DNA of 64,000 bases from Alteromonadaceae bacterium 2753L.S.0a.02 (GTDB lineage: Bacteria; Pseudomonadota; Gammaproteobacteria; Pseudomonadales; Cellvibrionaceae). The notes under the pieces were generated by a model. The model had not been told where the DNA came from and did not search any database. It saw only the letters and a list, made by a program, of their open reading frames with translations. Location of the stretch: contig VISH01000002.1 in the NCBI GenBank assembly GCA_007827375.1, forward strand, positions 2,753,001 to 2,817,000, read 5' to 3'. Below, piece by piece: positions 57,980 through 64,000 of the stretch (position 1 is its first letter; every line of letters starts with the position of its first letter). The position numbers and the translations under genes were made by a program.

Positions 57980-59014
57980 CTACTCCATGCCATAACGGCT
58001 GCGTTGATACAGCATTGAAATAAATACCGGTGCCCCCAGGAAAGCGGTGACCAGACCTACGGGTAATTCTGCGGGCGCCAGAATGGAACGAGCGACGGCA
58101 TCGGCTACTACCAGAAGCATTGCCCCGACACAGGCAGTTAGAGGAATCATATAGCGATGGTTTGGGCCTACAGCCAAACGTACAATGTGCGGCACGACCA
58201 AGCCAAGAAATGCGATTGTTCCGGCCAGAGCAACGGACAGCCCCACACCTGCCGCCACACAAATAATCACCAACCTTTTCAAGTGCAATACATTGATACC
58301 CAGATGTCGCGCCTCCGACTCGCCCAGCAGAAATACATTTAAGGCTTTATGTTGTTGATACAAAATAAACATTAGTACTACGGCGACCACCATGACAGCC
58401 CCGGCGGCAACAAAATTTGCTCCATCCAAACCGCCCATGCGCCATAAACTGATGCGACGAAGCATTTCGTTATCGGCAAAAAATTCCAGCAGGCTGGTCA
58501 CACTCCCCGCCATAAAAGTGAATGCAATACCCGCTAGTAACATGGTCGCCACGCTAGTGCCTGTTGCGGAAGTCGAAAGCCGATAGACAAATGCGACCAC
58601 CACCAGACTGCCCGCAAATGCCCCACTCGTGACCAGCGAAATACCTAATAAATTAACAGAATGCTGACTGAAGCACACAATAACCAGACTGGCCCCGGCC
58701 GCCGCTCCGGCACTGATACCGATCAGAGACGGGTCTGCCAAAGGGTTACGAAACAAACCTTGCGTAACTGTGCCCGATACCGCAAGAAGCGCACCGACAC
58801 CGATTGCCAACAAAATTCTGGGTAAGCGTAATTGCTCAATGATCAATGCGGTATGTTCGTCGGCATTTCCCTGCAACCAATCGAACAAGGTAGTCAAAGG
58901 AATGTCTGTCGCACCCACTGCCAATGAAAATATGCTGGTCAACAGTGTTACAAAAACCGCAATAATTAAAAGATGTGGCCAATAACGCGCGAGGGTTGCT
59001 GCAGAAAAAAGCAT
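57980..59014 (-). CDS. btuC: FecCD-family ABC permease, cobalamin type
   Basis: A 344-aa permease with about ten membrane helices. Family motifs are R-L-P-R-I-L-L-A-I-G-V-G-A-L-L-A-V-S-G near 67, G-x-x-x-Q-G-x-x-x-N-P-L-A-D-P near 87, and the G-L-V-V-P-H-I-V-R segment near 272 that contacts the ATPase. Co-linear with btuD and, 150 bp upstream, cobO. No periplasmic binding protein is encoded next to it. Confidence 0.88.
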   Translation of the reverse strand: MLFSAATLARYWPHLLIIAVFVTLLTSIFSLAVGATDIPLTTLFDWLQGNADEHTALIIEQLRLPRILLAIGVGALLAVSGTVTQGLFRNPLADPSLIGISAGAAAGASLVIVCFSQHSVNLLGISLVTSGAFAGSLVVVAFVYRLSTSATGTSVATMLLAGIAFTFMAGSVTSLLEFFADNEMLRRISLWRMGGLDGANFVAAGAVMVVAVVLMFILYQQHKALNVFLLGESEARHLGINVLHLKRLVIICVAAGVGLSVALAGTIAFLGLVVPHIVRLAVGPNHRYMIPLTACVGAMLLVVADAVARSILAPAELPVGLVTAFLGAPVFISMLYQRSRYGME

Positions 59015-59023
59015 AATTCGCGC

Positions 59024-59152
59024 CTAAGCAAGCTCTGAAAAATAAAATTGTATTATTTGCGGCAGTGAAGAACCGCCCACAAGCCCCGAGTTAAATGGAG
59101 TATGTGAAAAGCAAGTAATAAGATCGAAGCCGCCATGATAAAAATAAGTCAT
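59024..59152 (-). CDS. Possible 42-aa ORF between cobO and btuC
   Basis: An ATG frame with AAGGAAG 7 nt upstream, placed immediately after the cobO stop and ending 9 bp before the permease start. The product has aromatic and histidine residues near the start and no recognised motif. The strong ribosome site and fit within the operon are the only support. Confidence 0.35.
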   Translation of the reverse strand: MTYFYHGGFDLITCFSHTPFNSGLVGGSSLPQIIQFYFSELA

Positions 59153-59164
59153 TATGACGCTTCC

Positions 59165-59767
59165 TTAGTAATCCACACCCTTTCGGGCTTTAAGACCGGC
59201 GCTATAGGCATGCTTTACGTCCTTCACATCCGATACTGTGTCCATTATTTCTTTTAATTTGCTCCCCCCTCCTCGGCCTGTGACGACGACACTTTGCTCA
59301 ACAGGGCGCGCGTGAATCGCTGCCACTACCTTGGCTTCATCCAAATAACTATATGCAAGCATGTAGGTAAGTTCGTCGAGCACCACTAGATCGAGATCGG
59401 TGTTCGCCAACATACTAGCCGCCACCAGCCAGGTTTTTTCGGCGGCAGCGATATCACCGCTGCGATCCTGTGTGTTCCAGGTGAAACCGGTGCCCATTTG
59501 ATAAAATTGCACCTGCGGACAATGGTCACGCAAATAAATTTCTTCGCCTGAAAGTTGTGCACCTTTTATAAATTGCACAACGCCCACGCGTTGTTCATAC
59601 CCCAGCGCACGCATCACCATGCCAAAAGCTGAACTGGATTTTCCTTTGCCATTTCCCGTTAGCAAAACGGCAACGCCTCGTTCGGTATCGGCTTTTGCAA
59701 TTGCGGCATCAATTTTAGCTTTTTGCTTTACCATGGCGTTTTTATGGCGTTGATTTTTGTCACTCAT
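59165..59767 (-). CDS. cobO: Cob(I)alamin adenosyltransferase (CobO/BtuR)
   Basis: A 200-aa CobA/CobO-type enzyme that transfers adenosine from ATP to cob(I)alamin, giving adenosylcobalamin. The P-loop G-N-G-K-G-K-S-S-S-A-F (about 38-48), V-V-Q-F-I-K-G near 67, and V-L-D-E-L-T-Y near 121 are conserved. The ATG at 59767 is preferred to an upstream start at 59833. It is the first gene after the cobalamin riboswitch. Confidence 0.93.
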   Translation of the reverse strand: MSDKNQRHKNAMVKQKAKIDAAIAKADTERGVAVLLTGNGKGKSSSAFGMVMRALGYEQRVGVVQFIKGAQLSGEEIYLRDHCPQVQFYQMGTGFTWNTQDRSGDIAAAEKTWLVAASMLANTDLDLVVLDELTYMLAYSYLDEAKVVAAIHARPVEQSVVVTGRGGGSKLKEIMDTVSDVKDVKHAYSAGLKARKGVDY

Positions 59768-59889
59768 ACTCAATACTTTGTTGTCTTTATCGTTGGTGAT
59801 TTCACAAAGCCACCGCGGCACGTTCTGTAGCAATTAAACTACAAGCCTGAATTTTGCGGCTAAGAATTTAGAGGGGTATTAGGAAAGAA

Positions 59890-60062
59890 TTTGATATGCC
59901 TTCCCACATGACCGCCCGCCGCGCCACTGAGGTTTGAAAAAGTGTGTTTTGGCTGGTATCGGGCTTAGTCTGAACATTTAAAAACTATAGACTTTACCGT
60001 TGCGGGGGCAGCGTTGGACTTACACCAAACTTCCCAGAATGCGTTGTAACGCACCAAAACAA
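59890..60062 (-). promoter_or_regulatory. Cobalamin (B12) riboswitch
   Basis: On the minus strand, in order: GGTGC near 60055, GGGAAGTTTGGTG (about 60034-60022), GCTGCCCCCGCAACGGTAA (60013-59995) containing the B12-box core, AGCCCGATACCAGCC (about 59965-59951), and CTCAGTGGCGCGGC with GTGGGAAGGC near the 3' side. These match the conserved blocks of the adenosylcobalamin aptamer. It lies about 120 nt upstream of cobO and should reduce cobO-btuC-btuD expression when cobalamin is plentiful. Confidence 0.9.
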
Positions 60063-60124
60063 ACGGGACTTTAGGGCGGTGCAGTGCGATTGTCAACGCC
60101 CAAGATACTTCGTGGCGCACCAGG

Positions 60125-60541
60125 TCAAGTCAAGCGGGAATAGCCGAGGTAGTTTTCGCAAAATTGCGCGAGGCCAAAGGTTTCAAAACGAGTTTGGTCC
60201 CAGGCTTGCTCCAGTGCTAATTCGAGGCCAACCGCATTAGCGATGTAAACCTCTGCCATTTCAATATGGGATGCATCGATATTAACTTGTGTGGAGATAC
60301 GATCGTATTGTGCACCTTCAAACGCATCGAGATTTTCGATATCTTGCTCAGAAACCTGCATATAGAGCACCCCAGCTACCTCACCTTGAGAGTTATCGGG
60401 TATCAGCATCGGGTAATTTTCATCGCGCACAGCAACACGTTTGTAGCCGCTTATGGTGGCTTTTTGAGAAGCGTACAGACCATTCACAACATACTGCCAC
60501 ACTTCAGAGTACATCAAAGAACCGTAGGTAAATATGTTCAC
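60125..60541 (-). CDS. Gamma-glutamylcyclotransferase-like (GGCT/AIG2) protein
   Basis: A 138-aa protein of the GGCT-like fold. It opens with F-T-Y-G-S-L-M, the substrate-binding loop of the family, and has F-E-G-A-Q-Y-D-R near residue 74, which holds the catalytic Glu region. The substrate is not known. The start overlaps the uvrB stop by 4 bp. Confidence 0.85.
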   Translation of the reverse strand: MNIFTYGSLMYSEVWQYVVNGLYASQKATISGYKRVAVRDENYPMLIPDNSQGEVAGVLYMQVSEQDIENLDAFEGAQYDRISTQVNIDASHIEMAEVYIANAVGLELALEQAWDQTRFETFGLAQFCENYLGYSRLT

Positions 60542-62553
60542 GCTTGCTCCTTCATCTCTGCGATTTTGTCACGTATGCTTGCGGCTTTCTCAAATTCCAG
60601 GTTTTTAGCTGCCTCGAACATCGCTTTTTCCAAATCAGAAATATGATGCCAGATATCCTTACCCTCGGGGATATCCAATGCGTAACTTCCTTTACGCTCG
60701 GCCACTTTTCGCTTGCTGCCAGGTCTTGCTCCGGGAGCACGAGCACCTTCCATTATGTCAGCAATATTTTTAACGATACCTTTTGGCGTAATCCCATGTT
60801 CTTTATTAAAAGCAATTTGTTTTTCGCGACGACGATTGGTTTCGTCGATAGCCCGCTGCATGGAGCCCGTCATATTATCGCCGTAGAGAATGGCTTTGCC
60901 ATTCACATTTCGAGCTGCGCGGCCAATTGTTTGTATCAGAGAACGATCAGATCGTAAAAAACCTTCTTTGTCCGCATCGAAAATCGCCACCAGGGAAACC
61001 TCCGGCATATCGAGCCCTTCCCGCAAAAGGTTAATTCCCACCAGCACATCAAATTCGCCGAGCCGTAAGTCGCGAATAATTTCGACGCGCTCCACCGTAT
61101 CGATATCCGAGTGTAAATAGCGCACTCTCACGCCGTGTTCCATAAGGAATTCCGTAAGGTCTTCTGCCATGCGCTTGGTGAGTACGGTGATTAAAACCCG
61201 TTCACCAGCATCGACCCGTTTATGAATTTCAGATAAGCAATCGTCAACTTGCGAACCGGCAGGGCGTACTTCTATTTCGGGGTCGACCAGGCCTGTCGGA
61301 CGCACTACCTGCTCAACAATCTGGCCTTGGTGTTCTGCTTCGTACGGGCCAGGCGTGGCGGATACAAAAACCACCTGGGGTGCGAGCTGTTCCCATTCAT
61401 CAAAACGCAGTGGCCGGTTATCCAGCGCCGATGGCAAGCGAAACCCATATTCCACCAGGGTTTCTTTACGGGATCGGTCACCGCGATACATACCGCCAAT
61501 TTGGGGTACTGTTACATGGCTTTCGTCGATAACAAGAAGTGCATTTTTTGGTAAATAATCAAATAAAGTGGGTGGCGGCTGCCCTGCATCACGACCGGAA
61601 AGATAGCGCGAGTAATTTTCAATGCCTGTGCAATAACCCAGTTCACGCATCATTTCCAAATCGTATTTGGTGCGCTGCTCTAAACGCTGCGCTTCCACCA
61701 GCTTATCCATATCGCGAAATTGATCGAGACGGGTTTTTAGTTCATCTTCGATATAGCTAACCGCATCAAGAATGGTTTGGCGCGGCGTCACATAGTGTGT
61801 TTTGGGGTAGACCGTGCAACGGGGTAATTTGCCCAGTATTTCACCGGTTAAAGGATCGAATAGCGAAATATCTTCGACTTCATCATCAAACAGTTCCAAA
61901 CGTACCGCATGAATTTCCGAATCTGCCGGAAAAATATCAATGATTTCACCGCGTACCCGATAGGTACCGCGATGAAAGTCTGTATCGTTGCGCGTGTATT
62001 GCAATTCTGCGAGGCGGCGCAATACAGCACGTTGATCAATTTGGTCACCCCGTGAAAGATGCAACATCATTTTCAGGTAGGAATCTGGATCGCCCAAACC
62101 ATAAATTGCGGAAACCGTTGCTACGATTAATGCATCTTCACGTTCCATCAAAGCTTTTGTGGCTGAAAGGCGCATTTGTTCGATATGTTCATTCACCGAG
62201 GCATCTTTGTCGATAAAAGTATCGGAAGATGGCACGTAGGCTTCCGGCTGATAATAGTCGTAGTAAGACACAAAATACTCAACCGCATTGTCTGGGAAAA
62301 ACTCTTTAAATTCGCCGTATAGTTGCGCCGCCAGCGTTTTGTTGTGCGCCATTATCATGGTGGGCCGCTGTAATTTTTCCACCAGATTGGCTATGGTAAA
62401 TGTTTTTCCCGAGCCAGTTACACCAAGCAATGTTTGATGGGCCAGCCCGGCATCAATACCCTGATGCAATTTTTCGATCGCAGCGGGCTGATCACCAGCA
62501 GGTTTGTATTTTGCATTTACTTTAAAAGGTCTGGGTTGCTTCTCCAGGTTCAT
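60538..62553 (-). CDS. uvrB: Excinuclease ABC subunit B
   Basis: A 671-aa UvrB, the damage-verifying helicase-like subunit (E. coli 673 aa). Walker A G-V-T-G-S-G-K-T near 40, the beta-hairpin Y-Y-D-Y-Y-Q-P-E-A-Y-V-P near 92-103, helicase motif V-I-D-E-S-H near 335, I-G-R-A-A-R-N near 540, and a C-terminal UVR motif that binds UvrC. The ATG at 62553 has GTGGAAG upstream and is preferred to 62574. Confidence 0.97.
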   Translation of the reverse strand: MNLEKQPRPFKVNAKYKPAGDQPAAIEKLHQGIDAGLAHQTLLGVTGSGKTFTIANLVEKLQRPTMIMAHNKTLAAQLYGEFKEFFPDNAVEYFVSYYDYYQPEAYVPSSDTFIDKDASVNEHIEQMRLSATKALMEREDALIVATVSAIYGLGDPDSYLKMMLHLSRGDQIDQRAVLRRLAELQYTRNDTDFHRGTYRVRGEIIDIFPADSEIHAVRLELFDDEVEDISLFDPLTGEILGKLPRCTVYPKTHYVTPRQTILDAVSYIEDELKTRLDQFRDMDKLVEAQRLEQRTKYDLEMMRELGYCTGIENYSRYLSGRDAGQPPPTLFDYLPKNALLVIDESHVTVPQIGGMYRGDRSRKETLVEYGFRLPSALDNRPLRFDEWEQLAPQVVFVSATPGPYEAEHQGQIVEQVVRPTGLVDPEIEVRPAGSQVDDCLSEIHKRVDAGERVLITVLTKRMAEDLTEFLMEHGVRVRYLHSDIDTVERVEIIRDLRLGEFDVLVGINLLREGLDMPEVSLVAIFDADKEGFLRSDRSLIQTIGRAARNVNGKAILYGDNMTGSMQRAIDETNRRREKQIAFNKEHGITPKGIVKNIADIMEGARAPGARPGSKRKVAERKGSYALDIPEGKDIWHHISDLEKAMFEAAKNLEFEKAASIRDKIAEMKEQA

Positions 62554-64000
62554 ACGGCTTCCACCTGCCAACACTGATGTATTTTGGGGTTCTGTTGAAA
62601 ATCTGGGTCGAGCGTCTGCTGCGTTATGTCACTTATTTTGTAGTGCGACAATGCGGCTTGATCCAACTTGAAACTCCGTAAGTTGTTCGAAAAATAAAGC
62701 CTACCACCGGGATTTAACAACTCCATGCAGCGTTTTATCAGTGAAACGTGGTCTCGCTGAATATCCAGCACACCCGCCATTTTTTTTGAATTAGAAAAAC
62801 TGGGTGGGTCCAGCATAATTAAATCAAAGCCCTGGCGACAGGCATTTAGCCAGTCTACACAATTGTGACGCACCAGCTGGTGATTTTTAAGGTTAATATG
62901 ATTGCGTTCAAAATTTATTCTGGCCCAATCCAAATAGGTGTTTGACATATCCACGCTTACCGACTCGGAAGCACCGGCTAATGCGGCATGTACTGTTGCT
63001 GTCGCGGTATAACAAAATAGATTTAAAAAGCGCTTGCCTCGCGCTTCTTTCGCAATGCGTAAGCGCAGTGGACGATGATCCAGAAACAAACCGGAATCCA
63101 GATAGTCGCGCAGATTAATTTGCAACTCTGCGAAATTTTCTTTTACAAAAAGCAGTTCACGCGCAGAACTGTCGTGTTTTTCATATTGTTGCTTGCCACG
63201 GTTACGCACCCGCTGTTTAGTTACCAGCTGATGCTCCTGCAATTTGAACGCATGCACGCAGGCGTGCTGTAGTTCATTAAATCGCAGGCGTGCTTTTTCT
63301 TCGTCTACGGTTTTAGGCGCCGCGTACTCCTGAATATGCAAGCGTAAATCACCGTCGACAGATACATAGACATCAATGGCAGCGGCGTACTCTGGCATAT
63401 CGGCATCGTAAACGCGATAACAGGTAATTGCTTGCTTTTCCAACCATTTGTTTAATCTTTTACGGTTCTTCAGCAAACGGTTATAAACCATTTGCGCGCC
63501 TTCGCTCAATGGAGTATGCAATAAACTTTGCGGAGTGTCGCCCTGTACCGGCATTGCATTTTGTGAAATAACCTGCTCACCGCTCTCACGCAATTCGTAG
63601 AGTAACAATTCGCTGGCGATCGCCCCGTTAAACAACTGATATTTTTTATTGGCCCACAAACCGATGGCTTTGGCGAGCTCTTTGTTCCCGGTAAAAACTG
63701 CCAGCACCCAGCCGGGAAGTTCTCGTTTTGCGACACCTCCTAACACTTGGTAGGTGTATCGAAGGGCATTTATTTCACCTAATCGCTCACCGTAGGGCGG
63801 ATTGCACACCATCAAGCCATCCTGCAAATTGGTGTGCGTGGGTTTTTTAAATTCTTCCAGCGGCTTTAAGGTCACCCGAATATAATCGTCGAGCGCCGCA
63901 CCACAAATATTTTTACGTGCATTGCCTAGCACGCGCGGATCATTGTCGTAACCGCGAATTTCTGGGATCGTCTGCGCCCTGCCCGCGATAAAACGCGCTT
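62550..64000 (-). CDS. rlmL: 23S rRNA methyltransferase RlmL (RlmKL), 5' end outside the window
   Basis: About 480 C-terminal residues of a protein that is normally over 700 aa; the frame is open through the window edge. E. coli RlmKL makes m2G2445 and m7G2069 in 23S rRNA. The N-terminal methyltransferase is represented by G-Y-D-N-D-P-R-V-L and C-N-P-P-Y-G-E-R-L near the edge. The C-terminal RlmK part has N-L-F-C-Y-T-A-T-A-T-V-H-A-A and D-L-I-M-L-D-P-P-S-F-S-N-S-K. It overlaps uvrB by 4 bp. Confidence 0.93.
   Translation of the reverse strand, partial: ARFIAGRAQTIPEIRGYDNDPRVLGNARKNICGAALDDYIRVTLKPLEEFKKPTHTNLQDGLMVCNPPYGERLGEINALRYTYQVLGGVAKRELPGWVLAVFTGNKELAKAIGLWANKKYQLFNGAIASELLLYELRESGEQVISQNAMPVQGDTPQSLLHTPLSEGAQMVYNRLLKNRKRLNKWLEKQAITCYRVYDADMPEYAAAIDVYVSVDGDLRLHIQEYAAPKTVDEEKARLRFNELQHACVHAFKLQEHQLVTKQRVRNRGKQQYEKHDSSARELLFVKENFAELQINLRDYLDSGLFLDHRPLRLRIAKEARGKRFLNLFCYTATATVHAALAGASESVSVDMSNTYLDWARINFERNHINLKNHQLVRHNCVDWLNACRQGFDLIMLDPPSFSNSKKMAGVLDIQRDHVSLIKRCMELLNPGGRLYFSNNLRSFKLDQAALSHYKISDITQQTLDPDFQQNPKIHQCWQVEAV

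Noticed and set aside
57191..59014. Hemin transporter hmuUV
   Set aside because: The proteins alone cannot separate heme from B12, but the cobalamin riboswitch and cobO favour B12.

Overview
The window is gammaproteobacterial chromosome carrying a complete P2-family prophage of about 37.6 kb inside a tRNA-Leu gene. The housekeeping genes (gacA/uvrY-uvrC-pgsA, uvrB, rlmL), a cobalamin-riboswitch B12 operon and a very large propeller-type sensor kinase fit a marine or polysaccharide-degrading gammaproteobacterium of the Cellvibrio/Teredinibacter/Saccharophagus kind. That placement is inference from gene content, not a measured identity.

Layout. 1-722: tRNA-Cys, a truncated duplicate of the 5' end of tRNA-Leu, then intact tRNA-Leu(UAA). 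663-38278: prophage, bounded by a perfect 60-bp direct repeat of the tRNA-Leu 3' end. 38279-44212: pgsA, uvrC, gacA, an AlkB-like dioxygenase, a glutaredoxin-like protein and a DUF5610-like protein. 44444-46395: a divergent FHA protein / PP2C phosphatase pair. 46496-53207: an operon of membrane enzymes for lipid-linked sugar transfer and dephosphorylation. 53294-57099: propeller sensor kinase and a PsiE-like protein. 57191-60062: btuD, btuC and cobO behind a cobalamin riboswitch. 60125-64000: a GGCT-like protein, uvrB and the 3' part of rlmL.

The prophage reads: attL and a LexA-boxed small gene; a candidate cos site; a secreted accessory protein; capsid genes Q P | O N M L X; two holin-like membrane proteins; tail genes including a gpR fused to a glycine-rich repeat domain; V W J I H; FI FII E/E' T U D; ogr; a divergent XRE regulator / RhlA-like hydrolase pair; a compact minus-strand operon of small genes holding the only recognisable endolysin; an iteron array; a primase-helicase; a duplicated Cox-like protein; a repressor; integrase and attR. 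All structural genes look intact, so the prophage may be inducible.

The control circuit can be partly read from the DNA. Three identical-format CTGTA-N11-TACAG dyads precede the three rightward late operons (O, V, FI) and are the likely Ogr sites. A 30-bp operator in the lytic promoter beside the repressor gene is repeated (25 of 30 positions) over the ogr promoter, so the repressor probably shuts off the late activator directly, as coliphage 186 CI does at pB. A perfect LexA box covers the promoter of the small gene beside cos, a plausible SOS-induced antirepressor like 186 Tum. The primase start is covered by a long inverted repeat reaching back into the cox-like gene. No CRISPR array, insertion sequence or rRNA gene was seen.
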